Source: Cubamyces lactineus (lineage: Eukaryota; Basidiomycota; Agaricomycetes; Polyporales; Polyporaceae). From it: DNA of 64,000 nt. Below, piece after piece: positions 25,075 to 36,191 of the stretch (positions are counted from its first letter, which is position 1; every line of letters starts with the position of its first letter). The stretch is from positions 2,976,001-3,040,000 of the forward strand of contig JACDTU010000001.1 of NCBI GenBank assembly GCA_022376465.1. The letters run 5' to 3'. The position numbers and the translations under genes are program-made. The notes below the pieces were generated by a model. It ran no database searches, was not told the DNA's origin, and worked only from the letters and a program-made list of their open reading frames with translations.

Positions 25075-25245
25075 CACTCACGCTCTTTACATGACCATTG
25101 ATATACCGCTGGTCGGCCGCAACTCGCACTTATATATATATACCATCATGTCGCTCGTTACCCTCCGTTACGCACTCATCACTGTCCCTTTTCTGTGTTC
25201 CAATGTATCGCTGCTTCTAACATCTCACATGGATTCGGATACGGT
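25075..25245 (+). repeat. 3' flank shared by K2 and K9
   Basis: The sequence around GATATACCGCTGGTCGG, the CCATCATGTCGCTC block and CATCTCACATGGAT matches the K9 3' flank at 62935-63080 with scattered differences. It includes a short AT run (TATATATATATACC, about 25131-25144) that K9 lacks. The match shows that K2 and K9 were duplicated together with their 3' ends. Confidence 0.8.
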
Positions 25246-25496
25246 CGGCACCGGAGCAAATTTATTATATCAGCCTCCCTTCGAGTCTGATTCGAATCGC
25301 GGCCTCCGCTGTGCGTCACGATGGGCGGGACTCATCGAGGTGCGCGAGCGAACTGCGAGCCTTCACACGCGTAGTAGTGCTTGAAGTTGTAGGCGAGAGA
25401 TTGCCCTCGCGCGGCTACAGTGAAAACGCTTGAAGGACAGGAGACGTATTGGCACGATGCATGTCGTTGATTATCCTGTAAGCGTTCAACTGTGAC

Positions 25497-25623
25497 TCCC
25501 TCCCCATGATGACCACCTCCACGAGGCCATAGAACAGTTGATTCTGCGATATAAAGTTGACAATCGTGACAAGCCAATTCCGCTCCTCCATCCTGTGTAC
25601 TGCTCCGAGCCAAATATTCACTA
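25497..25623 (+). pseudogene. FunK1 relic, C-terminal fragment
   Basis: The plus frame from 25497 reads LPPHDDHLHEAIEQLILRYK, then VDNRDKPIPLLHP, and stops at 25621-25623. This is the conserved FunK1 C-lobe block (DDHLHEAMQRLILxYL and NPIPL) with nothing recognisable on either side. It is a short leftover of a lost kinase gene between K2 and K3. Confidence 0.75.
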
Positions 25624-25825
25624 GTAGGTAGGGTTAGGTAGGGTGTTAGTAGCGGGTATTTCCAAGGACAGCTCCAAGCGTGTCTCCTAGCGATACATGA
25701 TTTCGCTGAAGTTTCCGAAGCGCTGATTTCAATGTCAACAGTGCCGAATCAGCATATCAAATGCGAAAGCCGCGAGAACACGTTGGCGAATCATCGTGCC
25801 CTATTTCAGCGGCAGATTCGTGCAG

Positions 25826-26382
25826 CGTAGACTGCGCGCGGGCCCACAGAGTTGAAGCGCCATTGTGCACCGCATCAAGCCATGGTTTGATGTCGCACCC
25901 TTGTGGCGGACAAAGGACATCTCTGCTTAGCGAGGGCGAACGGTCCTGCGGGATGCGGGCGGCCTGTTTTGGCAGGTAGTGATCGGATGCCATCGTGTCA
26001 CACTCGGACTGCTCGCAGCGCTGGTGCAGCAGCCCTCGCAGTTAGCAAGTGTCAACTCAACCTATGCTTGCATGTTATTGAGTTTGAAGTGTGCCTGGAT
26101 TGTCGCGCTGGTGTACATCTAGAGCGCTCTTAACAGCAAGAGACGGAGTGGAAAGAGGAGCAAGCCGCCAAGCGCCGATGGGCGTCTATGGTGGCTAAGT
26201 TGTGACCGAGTAACACAAAGAACCATGCGCGCTTGGCTGTTGGCTAAGGTGAACAATCACCGTCGTCGACCGTACTTGCTCCCTCCCCTCATCCACGCCC
26301 TCGAGCTTTGACTCGCCCACCCAAAATTCAAACCCAGACTTTAGCCACTAGGGCACTGAACCAACATATAAACCCGCAAGAG
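25826..26382 (+). repeat. upstream repeat cassette and promoter of kinase K3
   Basis: This matches the K2 and K9 upstream blocks from GACTGCGCGCGGGCCCACA (about 25829) onward; the distal 150 nt present in those two are missing here. The proximal promoter keeps TGGCTAAGTTGTGAC, TTGGCTAAGGTGAACAATCA and a TTTAGCCAC element. A TATAAA box at 26367-26372 lies 52 nt before the ATG at 26419. Confidence 0.85.
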
Positions 26383-26418
26383 ATGGCTGGTGTGATTGCA
26401 AGCTCACCCAGTCCCTCG

Positions 26419-29125
26419 ATGTCTTCCAACGAGCAGCCGCGTACCCCGTCTCCTGTCCTCGGGCAGGAGGCGAACGTGCATGCCGATGGAGCGTCCGAGA
26501 CTGCGCAGAGCTCTGGTATGCCCTCTTATCTTGTTGACTCTCCTGTTAAGCCAGCTGGACTCATGAGTATCTCTCGCAAAGTCGTTGGGGCTGGACCCGA
26601 CGCGTCGTCGACTGATATTGACACGGCCTTTCTGACTTCTCGTCTTCGTCCTTGTCCTGAGAAGCCTTACCTGAAGCTTTCTCGGGATGGCAAGGTGGCC
26701 TCATATACGGAGGAAATCATGAATGCTCCAGACGAGTTCTCAATGTACCGCCCCATGGCCGCTCTGTTGACACACATCAGCAAGACCATCCATGGTGAGC
26801 ATTAAGTATTGTTTCATGGGTGATTTTCCTGGGCTAACAGTTGATTTATCTTACAGGGTCTATTCCCGTACGCGACAAGCGTAGACTCTATCTTCGAAGC
26901 GAGCGGCCCATTGTTTTCCTCGATCATCACAGCTGCCCCATCACCCGCTTTCCCGTCGGTGATCCTAAGGAGATGCCTGACATCGTTGGCGTGTTCCAAC
27001 CGACCGACGCCAGGACCCTGAAGATTCATACCGATGGGACCTACCGCGAGGTCCCGTACCACCATATCGAGACTGTGGTCGAAGCCAAGTACAAAGGCTT
27101 GCAAGCCGAAGGCAGACACCAGGCTTCGAGTTACATCCATCACATCCTACAAGCACGACCGGATAGGCCTTCTTACTACGGGATGAGTGCTACCCCGGAC
27201 GCGTTCCAGCTCTTCTATGGCTCCCCTCTTGGGCTCAAGGCTGCAGCGCTTGTTCCTTGGACGGATCTCAAGACGCTCTGTGCCTACGTGTCCTCGCTCT
27301 ACGACCCCCCGGACGGCCATATCCTGCATGACCGGACTATCACTTGGTCGGAGCCACCCAACCAGCCCAACAGCCCAGCCCTGTGGGATCTTACCGTCGA
27401 CGGCGAGAAGTACTATGGCGCGAGGATAATCTTTCTGGGATATCCGTTTGGACGCCGGACGACCGTGTTTCGGATCACGAGGCTGAACCTTCCGCCAGTC
27501 GTTATCAAGGAATTCTATCTCGAGGACGGCAGGCGGTATGAAGAGGTAGACCTGCTGGACCATATTCATGAAGAAGGCTACGTACCTGGTGTCGTGCGCG
27601 TATTTGCTTCGGAGACGGTGGAGAGCGACGGTACACAGATCACGTTCTCTGATACGGCGGAGACACGAACGAAGCAGCGAATCGTCTTCGGCGATTTTGG
27701 GGTGGACCTGGAGTACGCCAAGACAGTCAACGATCTCCTCATGGCGGTGTATGACGTCTTAGAGAGTAAGCTCGATCCTCGGCGTCCTCGAAAGATGATG
27801 TACTTACGCACAAGTTCAACAGTACACAGAACAGTTGCGTCGCGGCGCGAGGTCCTTCATCGCGACATGAGCATCTTCAATATCATGATGTACCCACAAC
27901 GGTCTCCTTCCGAGGGGGTCAAGTGGATGGAAGATGTGCCGCCTCTCATCGATGAAGTATTGGCTGGTCGACTCAGGTAAGTCTGCCCTCTTCATTGCTG
28001 TTTGCGCGCTGCATCTGACATGCAGTGTAGTGACTCGGATATACCGCCGATCCCTCGCGGATTGATGATAGATTACGATCATTCTGCTCTCCTTGGCCAT
28101 GCAAAGGCAGCTCCGAGGGTCCACGCAGCGATACGAAGGGAGCTCAAACATCGAACGGTGTGTTCTTTTATATTTCTTCGGGGCATCTGCGATACTAACT
28201 AGCACTCTCGTAGGGCACCCGGACATACATTGCGCGCGCCGTTACGATTGCTGCATTCCCATGCAACCTTGAACATCTAGGATATCTGCCCATGCCTACC
28301 CTCGGCGGAAAGGCCAAGGAACTGTATATCCAGGCGTACGGGCAGGGGCGCTACGACCAGTACACCGATGATCCCCAAGGTTTCACACGCCACGGAGGGC
28401 TGCCGCGCCGCGAAACGTTAAAGGACCTCCGGAAGATTGCCAAGACCATGTCGTTCTTCCACCGCTGGGAATATGACGCGGAGTCGGTCTTCTGGACGAT
28501 GTACGCTGTCCTTCTCCGCGCTCAACCACGGAATGCAGAGGAAGTGCCCGACGTAGCCATTTCACTCAACTTGCAGACGGTCTGGGGTAAGCTCAAAGCT
28601 CACACTATCCCTGATGCCCCGGGTGAGCTGGCATCCTATAACGACTCACGGCAACACCTCCTTGGGTTTGATGAAGACCAATTCGCCGCTGCATTCCATC
28701 CCCTCATGAAGGACGTCGCCACTTTGCTTCAGCGTATCGCGGAGCAAGTTTCTCCAACATACGCGCTCATGGACCCTCCTCCACCCTTCGACGATCATCT
28801 TCATGAAGCAATGCAGCGCCTTATCCTGGAGTATCTCGTCGATCACGAACAGAACCCTATCCCTCTCGTACCTGGAGTTGTACGCTGGGCGGGCACCGAC
28901 TTGAAGAAGGATGGCCGCGAACTTGGCACATACGGCAGCCACATGCAGGACCTCACGGCAGAGACTGGCACGGGATCGAAACGCCCTCGCACAGGGGACG
29001 AATCATCCAGTCGTCGCGTCCTTCCCAAGCGTGGAGCCACCAACGACCCCGATCGTTCTCGCGAAGACGACGCTCGCATCCTCAGAGGGCTGTGGAAGGA
29101 CGATCCGCGAAGAGGTCGCGACTAG
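26419..29125 (+). CDS. FunK1-family protein kinase K3
   Basis: I read five exons: 26419-26794, 26857-27765, 27823-27976, 28031-28157 and 28214-29125, giving 825 residues plus stop. The start MSSNEQPRTPSP is preferred over the ATG at 26383 because of the TATA position. Motifs: FLGYPFGRRTTVFR (glycine-loop region), PPVVIKEFYLE (ATP Lys), VLHRDMSIFNIMMYP (catalytic loop), MIDYDHSALL (metal-binding Asp, DFG replaced by DYD), GTRTYIARAV, then FFHRWEYDAESVFWTMYAVL and DDHLHEAMQRLILEYL. The C-terminus has GSKRPRTGDE and RSREDDARILRGL, shared with K6 and K8. No break was seen. It belongs to the K3/K6/K8 clade, distinct from K2/K9. Confidence 0.92.
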
Positions 29126-30116
29126 TCTTTTCGCTCGGACTCTGGAGACAACCAATCCCTCACTGATCCCCTGCTGAGATCTCATTCCCTGGTATCGCAC
29201 CTCTTTTTCTCGTGTTGCCTCATACATCTCGCTCGTTCGAAGCCTCGATACTGACGATGGCCGCCGGACGGCCTCCTTTCCCATCTCTCATACCTCATAC
29301 CATGATCACTAGTATATACCACACATTGTATCTCACGGACTATTCTCTCCACGCTACTAGCCTGTCGCTCCCTACGTCATGTATGCCCTTTGCCACGTCC
29401 CATGGAATATATCTACGTTATGTTGCCATTTTGCTACCAAACAAGGCCCCTGAACTTCTCGAACCCATTGGTGACGTACACGCGAATGCATACTTTCAGC
29501 GCTGCAAGAACTTCGCCAACAAGTAGGGCTCTCGCCGCCGGAATTCGGCATATGCTCGAGCAAACCCGGGCCTCACACAGGTGATCGCGAGGACCGTCAT
29601 GAGTCGTCACGGTACGCGACAAGGCTCGGTGTGGCTCTGAGGAGTAAATTGAACACGAAAATTGGACGGAGGTTTCCTATGTATGATGGTACAGATACAC
29701 CCAGTTACAGATCGGGAATTCGAGCGTACAGACAACAGTGTCCTGCGATAAATACCGATGGAGATGAGAGGCAGAGATAAGGACGGGCCACCAGCGGAGC
29801 GAAACGTGAAAAATTGGTGGTGGTGGGGGTATCGTGTGCAAGAGAAGGTCGAGGATAAATGTGAAGCGAGCGAGTAGTGCTATGGACACAAAAGGGGAAG
29901 ACGGGTCGTGAATGTTGATTGTTATCCAGGATGTGGTTAGCAACGAGAAATAATGGCGCTATGGACGAATGAAGGGTAAACAAGAAGTCGTTGGAAGGCC
30001 GTGAGGAGATGGTGAGGCGGGAAGGAGCGTGTGCGTCAATTAGAGCAGCGATAAGATTGATCCGGAAATGGGGTATTGAGGAGGGCGAGACCTTGCTCCA
30101 GGGGTTCATTCAATGA
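29126..30116. other. intergenic between converging K3 and F-box genes
   Basis: This is 3' flanking sequence of both neighbours. Short ORFs occur on both strands (29212-29526, 29705-30109) without motifs. Nothing else was recognised. Confidence 0.5.
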
Positions 30117-32580
30117 TCAGACGAAGAGGCTGGTGTCGAGCCCCTCTGAGAAGTCGAGCACGACAATCTTCCTATCGTGCGACGTGCTACATGACACAGC
30201 ACTACGATCAGCACCCATTTAATGAAATTCTACAACCATGCGCACGCACCTAACGATCCGACAGTGGTCGAACTTGACGTCGAAAATGTGGCTCACGTGG
30301 CAACCGCGGAACTCGCGCACGAGCTTCCCCGTGTACAGGTCCCACACCTTGACCGTCTTGTCGTAGCTCCCGCTCACAAGGCGCCCGCTGCGCGGGTCGA
30401 ACGTGAGCGCGCGGACGAGATACTCGTGCCCAACGAGCGTGCGGAGGCACTCGCCGGTGTCCGCGTCCCACACCTTGATCTTGCAGTCGTTCGACCCAGA
30501 GACGATCAAGTTCTCCTATGAACGCAAGACGATCAGATGTTGGGACTGTGACAATGAAGCGGAGTGATCACTAACCTTGAACTCGATACATGCCAGGCCG
30601 CGATCGTGCCCTTCGAAAGTACGCAAGCGCTCGCCGCTAACAACATCCCAGAGGATCATCTTGCCATCCCCACTGGCGCTCACGACTCTGTTCCCCTGCA
30701 GCCCGACGGCATTCACTGGACCATCGTGCCCGCACAGTGTCGAACGCAATTCGAGCGTCTTGCGATCCCACACGCGTATCAGCGCATCTTTCGAGCTGTA
30801 AACAACCGCCATGTAAGCATAGCGAACACACAACTTGGTCGCATCAACGCACCAGCTGACGATCCAGCACGAGTCAATCTTCAGATCCAGTACGCCGCCA
30901 GTATGTCCTCGCAGGATAGCTTTCACCTCTGCGGTGATATCTGCCTCGCTGATTCTTGGGTGTGCGTACAGATCCCATACGCACACTGAACAGTCGCTCG
31001 ATCCTGTGACCATGAAGCCTTTGCGTGGGGCCCAAGGGCTGACACTGCGCTGTACACCGCTAACTTCACCCTCATCGACGTCACAAGGAACGTCCCAGTC
31101 ACGGTCAAACTTGAGACAAAGGACACTTCCGCGGTGTCCATTGAATGTCGCGAGACAGCGGCCTGTCTTGAGACTCCAGACCTTGATCGTTCGGTCACGC
31201 GAGCCGGTGATGATTCTCGAAGAGTCAAACTCGAGGCAATAAACACTGTTGGTTGATTCAGGACAAACGCGCGCATGGAGTCTACACCATTAAGCGCATA
31301 CCTGTCGGTGTGTCCGCTTATGCGCTTGACCTTTGGCTCCCAGGCTTTGGGCACCTCCTTCTCCTCGGCAATGGCGTCGTCACTGAGGTCCGCACTGAGC
31401 CCAGCAGTGGGGTAATTTGACCATCGACGGTCGAGCTCCATCCGCGTGCGATACATATCATACCACTTGATCTCCAGGGGTGCTGGAATCACAGCTCGCG
31501 AAGACGTCGGTTGTAAGCGCCAAGTTATCTGGTTTCGGCGAAGGTCTACGCGCCACCCGTCTTTCTCCTTGCGCGAGAACAAAGTTCGCCATATTGAGTT
31601 GTCGCGCGCGAGTTCGTTCCATCTCCTGCAAGACCATGAGTGATCGCGCACTGGCGTCTCAGAGAGCTACGCACCGCGAGACCCGGAGACAGGCAAGGAT
31701 CGATGGGAGGTCCAAGAAACTGAGTAGTTCCAACGCCAACTCGGGTGGTAGGTGTGATATAATGTCTGTCAGGCGACCGTGAGCCGTTGTACTGCCGCAT
31801 GGAGAACCGAACTAGCTTACCCATGCCAGTGACTGCTCTGACGTCAATGAAGCATGCTTCATCGTCTATGAGCTCGCCCTCTTCACCGTCAAGCGGCACC
31901 ATGTTCGCGTAATCGACAGAGCCGTCAGAATGATATTCAAGATCCGACCCGCCAGCGTCGCGCCATGAGGGTAGTCCAGGCCGACGACGCCCTTTCTTCG
32001 CGGGAGAGCCCTCGCGGAGAGCGTCCCATATCCGAGGTAGGATGCCCATCCCTATCGTCAGACTCCTCGAGGGTTTGAGGGGAGACGCAGATGGAGTAGT
32101 GTTGATGTTGTGTCGCGCCCATTGAGCGCTGGGGTAGCCCGAGACGGTGCGTCGACCAGCAGGTAAGAAGGCCATCGAGCATCGAGGAGTGATATCGGAG
32201 GCGTTAGCAAGTATGTGGTTGTATAGATCCGGATTCCAGTTCACTATGGAGAACGTGTCTGTGCGGAAGCTGGGAGTAGGAGATGGCGGGCGGGTTACGG
32301 TGAAGGAGCGGGGGACAGAGGCGAAGGCGCCATCGACGGCCTCCATGTCTGATCCATTGTCTCCATCTGCATAGATGGCGTCCATGGGTATGCTGGGAGC
32401 GTAGGCGGTGTCTGCATCGTTGGGGAGGTCGGAGGTGGTGAGGAATGGAGAGCCCAGGACGGACGTCAACAGATAACTGAAACGCGGCGTAGCGTGAGCC
32501 TCATGCGGGTGCCTGGTATTCTCCTCCTCGTAAGCAGTGTCATCGTAAGTTGGAAAGGGGACTTGGGATTGGACGTCCAT
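30117..32580 (-). CDS. F-box and WD40-repeat protein (SCF substrate receptor type)
   Basis: The ATG at 32580 (MDVQSQVPFPTYDDT) begins about 250 mostly disordered residues. An F-box follows across an intron: DIISHLPPELALELLSFLDL, then PSILACLRVSRRWNELARDN and SIWRTLF. A short linker (IKWYDMYRTRMELDRRW) leads to seven WD-type repeats, each with GH and WD-like ends: SRDRTIKVWSL, SSDCSVCVWDL, SKDALIRVWDR, SGDGKMILWDV, SNDCKIKVWDA, SYDKTVKVWDL and SHDRKIVVLDF. The last exon ends EGLDTSLFV with the stop at 30117-30119. Known proteins of this build (Cdc4, Met30, beta-TrCP) bring substrates to SCF ubiquitin ligases through Skp1. The target here is unknown. The gene looks intact and faces the Asterix-like gene across a short shared promoter. 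Confidence 0.92.
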
Positions 32581-32909
32581 GAGAGAGGAATAGTCCAGAG
32601 AGGTAGGTGTTCAGGAGTAGTGCAGCAACCAGGGTATGACGAGAATGGTTCGGTTAGCGCGAGTGACGGCGGTGCGTACACTCAGACCAAGCCCAGATAA
32701 GTTTAGATTAGATCCAAAAGCACAATGACGGATCCAAGATGTCTCCTCCTACAGACCTAGAGACGTCGAGTAGAGGAGGAGGTGGCGGGAGGAGGAAGAG
32801 GTGAGTCGGGCGGAACAGCGCGCTACCAACCAACTCGCTTCGGCAAACGCCCGTACCCCGCTCGCTTGCCCCGTAACCGAGGCAGTAGCTACAAGTTGCA
32901 ACCACCACC
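32581..32909. promoter_or_regulatory. 329-bp bidirectional promoter
   Basis: The F-box/WD40 gene starts at 32580 (minus) and the Asterix-like gene at 32910 (plus), so both promoters must lie here. I see no clear TATA box facing either start. Such short divergent spacing is common in compact fungal genomes. Confidence 0.7.
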
Positions 32910-33526
32910 ATGTCTTCCTCCGCCGTCGTTCCTGGTGATGACCCTCGCGACCCATCTGCAGAGACTCCTCTGACTCTACCAGAGAAATGGCAGACTGAAT
33001 CCATGGGTGAGTGCCAGCGTGGCGCAGAAGCTCGAGATGAACTCATTCTGACCGGTCGTCACGACCCTACTTGCAGATGCGCTCTCTTCATCTAGTATGT
33101 GCTAAATGTCATCAGACCTCGGCGGAATTGTCGACGCTTATCAAGCTACGGCCTCTAGTGATGTTTGTGTCTGGGTTGATCATGGTTACACGCAACCGGT
33201 AAGTGCACGTTCACCGACGTTCCGCTGCCGGTGTGCTGGCCGTTGGGCGTTCCTTTAACCATATCTGAATCGTGCAGATACCTGGCGTGGCCAGCTTTCC
33301 TGCTGTCTATCAACAGCGTCATCAACCAGCACCCCTTGCGCACGAAGGAGGGCGGGCAGAGCAACGTGAGCGTCGTTCTGTGAGTCGTTCTCTTCACTTT
33401 CCTCCTTTCCGATTCTCAAGCAAAGGCTACATCACGGGAAGGCTTGGTATCGCTGCACTTATCGCGTCGTACCTGCCTCTCATCATGATCGGCCCCGGTG
33501 TGAAGGCCCCTGTTCCTACAGCATGA
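32910..33526 (+). CDS. Asterix-like (WDR83OS, UPF0139) small membrane protein of the ER
   Basis: I read four exons, 32910-33006, 33096-33198, 33278-33379 and 33421-33526, which sum to 408 nt (135 residues plus stop). The N-terminus is hydrophilic (LTLPEKWQTES). The conserved core reads ELSTLIKLRPLVMFVSGLIM, VTRNRYLAWPAFLLSINSVI, NQHPLRTKEGG and GIAALIASYLPLIMIGPG, giving two to three membrane segments. This pattern fits fungal relatives of Asterix, a subunit of the PAT complex, an ER chaperone for membrane proteins with polar segments. Exon 2 is placed at 33096 because the pyrimidine-rich acceptor CTTCATCTAG keeps the core in frame. An acceptor at 33115 would not. The exon 1 to exon 2 junction is the weak point. 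Confidence 0.8.
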
Positions 33527-34019
33527 TATCTTTAATCCCACACAATGCTGCGAATATACGGCCTGGTTCAACTGCTGCCATACATCTCGCGGGCACACCC
33601 ATTCCTCCAAAGCTAGTAATAAGCCCGTTGGCTGTTTTGTGGACGAAGACGCCCCAGTTTCAACGAATCGGCTTTGGTAAGTTCTGCGAATTAAGTTATT
33701 CCCTATGTAAACGGCACCGGGTTACAGCTGTCGAAGGAGCGTTGGTGAGTACCTCGTTCTAGCGAGCAATCTCTTCAGGAATCGTCTAAGATGGTAAGCC
33801 TAGTGTTCAGCCCAGCAGCTACGACTATCGTCGTCAGGTCTTTCACGCCTCTGAAACGCTCATGCACCTGACCTATCTCCGTTCTTGGGTCTTACCGTCT
33901 ACGTCGGCATGGAGTGCATGTTTGCACCTTGGGTGTCCGTAGTACCGCCAGCTGGAGTACTGCGGGTGTCCCCAGGGCGTAGGGCGCTTCCTGCACATGT
34001 GCTATCATTCTGGGCAACC
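33527..34019. other. intergenic, no gene identified
   Basis: ORFs at 33523-33762 and 33885-34076 (plus) have no recognisable motif. The second contains a hydrophobic stretch (VLSFWATSALAIVLSL) that could be chance. Confidence 0.4.
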
Positions 34020-34420
34020 TCAGCCTTGGCTATCGTTCTGAGCCTTCCAGGGACGAACAGGATGACTCCCTCATGATCGACGACCTGGTACTGCAGGATG
34101 AGGCACTGTTCATATATCCCTCGTGCAGGTGGTCGTTGTGCGGAGGGGGCGTGCCATCAACGCGTGAAGGCGTGATGGGCGCTCTTGGCCGCAGAGTGGC
34201 ATGAGCGGACGAGCGACCGGTGCTGTAGCAATCAAAAAGGTGCCCAGGTCATCACGAGCATCATGCCCTGGGAGGTCGTTCCTCAAGGTGTTAAAAACAG
34301 GATCGCCTAGGATGGGTGACACCGCCCAGGGAATCACCCATTTCTGGCGAAGCCTGGTCGACGTAGAGGTCTCCAGGCCTTTAAATCATATGCTTGATGG
34401 CCCCTCCTTGATGTAGAGCA
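34020..34420 (-). pseudogene. FunK1 relic, degraded C-terminal part
   Basis: On the minus strand, GTPPPHNDHLHE (about 34115-34150) is followed after a frameshift by QCLILQYQVVDHEGVILFVP. Together they match the FunK1 block PPPxDDHLHEAMQRLILQYL plus NPIPLxPG. Upstream in another frame, RPSRLHALM resembles SPTYALM of intact copies. No kinase motif is left. The outer borders are approximate. Confidence 0.6.
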
Positions 34421-34895
34421 GGCCATCGTGTACCACGGGCCTGCCGCATCGGTTTACCTCAATAGACTCGGAGGGATTACAATAAAATTGAGGGGTCCTC
34501 GAGTCTCGCGTCGCAGGCCCACGTCGAGACGCTAGTATTGTTCACACGTCACTACATGAGCGACGATAGGTGATACAGAACTACGATCGCAGGGTACCGG
34601 ACCGCGGCCACGGTGCTTCCTAGAGACAACCGAAGAGCAGAAGATGGTGTAATCGAGGGATATTAAAGGTCATCGATACATTGAGGTGTCGTCGGAGATA
34701 GGCTGTTTGCTTCATTTCTCCTAGGTGAAGAGCCGTTTGGACCGCCTGCGTCCCGCCAGGTCGTCGTCAGTTGTTAGATCGCGCACACGCTTGTGACCTC
34801 GTGCCGCCTTTGCGCGCGGAAGATTGGCGGCCGGTTGTACTCGAGTCTGTTGCGCCTGAGCACTTACTTGTCCTTGCTCGACACCTTGGTCTTGC

Positions 34896-35700
34896 TCAGC
34901 TCCCAGCTCTCGTTGTCGCCTGCTCTTCTGTGCGCCGGAGGTCTCCCGCCGTGCTGCGTATGGGTGCAGGCGCTTCGTTGACCAAGGGCGCCCTTCTATT
35001 TCCGGGGATGAGGGGGATCGGTGTGCCCCGATTGTCGACGAGATACTGGAGGATATGACGCTGCATGGCTTCGTGTAAGTGATCGCCGTGAGGGAGTTGC
35101 TCCATCATGGCATAGGAGGGGATTACGTGTGCGACTATTCCATGATTTCCTTGTCTCTACGACTTCCCCATCGCGGATACATCAAGAAGAAGATGTTGAA
35201 GATGCTCATGTCGCAATGGAGTACCCTTCATACGTCCACGAGCGTATGATGTACTGGATCAAACCCTATGAGAAGTGGGTGCTCGAGATGATTTTATGAA
35301 GATGTACCTTCCAAAGCATCGTATACAGCCTTCAAGAGATCATTGACGGACTGCGCGATCGTCGAGTCATAGCCGTTACCTTCAAAAACGGTTCGATGCT
35401 TGGCCTTCGCGATAGGTCCGTCACGGACGTTTGTGAGAGCAATTTCCCGACCCTTCGTCTTGACCGCCTCATTACTTGGAGAATTGCCCGGGCCGGCCGT
35501 CAGGCTGCGAACGTAGTCCTCTCAAGGAGCCTGTTCCAGAAGTTCGCATTTCTTGAGCCTCCGGTAGCAGTCGTCGTGAGATTCCTTGATAACCGCCATG
35601 ATTCCATCGTCCCGAACGGTACGAAAGATAGTTGTCCGCTTTCCCCGCTAATCACCAGTCGCCCCTCGCAGCTCCATACAATAGTTTGATAGCTATGCAG
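34896..35700 (-). pseudogene. FunK1 relic with internal deletion
   Basis: Four kinase pieces survive in order on the minus strand. First is KRTTIFRTVRDDG with MAVIKESHDDCYRRLKKCEL (about 35525-35640), ending in a stop. Next is SVNDLLKAVYDALEG (about 35317-35360). Then comes a catalytic-loop remnant CDMSIFNI at about 35190-35220, where HRD has become HCD and the following MYP is offset by a small insertion. Last, from 35108, is MMEQLPHGDHLHEAMQRHIL. The exons carrying the DFD motif, GTPxYIARAV and the HRWEYDAESVFW block are missing. This copy cannot encode a working kinase. Confidence 0.8.
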
Positions 35701-36191
35701 CACGGGATGAAAGACTTGGGTGGTGTTCATCAGAGGAGGGGGCAAGTAATGATTGAGGACGACGACTGTCCCCTTTTGCTACCGGGGGGATGTCCAGTCA
35801 CTGGCAGGCGCCCATGGTTCCTCGTGCTACCTTGCCACAGTCCTGTCACATAGACGAGCTTCGGGGCCGAGACGGTTGTACCGATAGCTTAGATACATGA
35901 AGTTATCTTCGAGATTATACTGAGTGTGCCAGCATTCGCAGCGTTGCAAGTCCCTCAGCATGGCCGACTGTGCCCAAGGTGGCAAATGGTCGGAGTAAGG
36001 TGCCCTGAGCGACTGAGGTGATAGATGACCATGAGTCCGATCGTTCTGAGCAAACTGACTAGCAGGCATCTTGAGCTCCCAAGAAGGCACGCAATGAATG
36101 GACAGTAGAGTAGAGCAGACGGAAAGGTGTGTACGGGGATATCGAGTATGCGCTGGGAGAAACTTGAGGAGGGTGCGTCCTCGTATAATGC
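35701..36191. other. gap between two FunK1 relics
   Basis: No kinase motif or other gene was recognised. ORF 35827-36090 (minus) is motif-free. It is probably decayed flanking sequence. Confidence 0.4.

Noticed and set aside
33523..34076. Two plus ORFs downstream of the Asterix-like gene, one hydrophobic
   Set aside because: No recognisable family, poor splice context, and the second runs into a FunK1 relic on the other strand.
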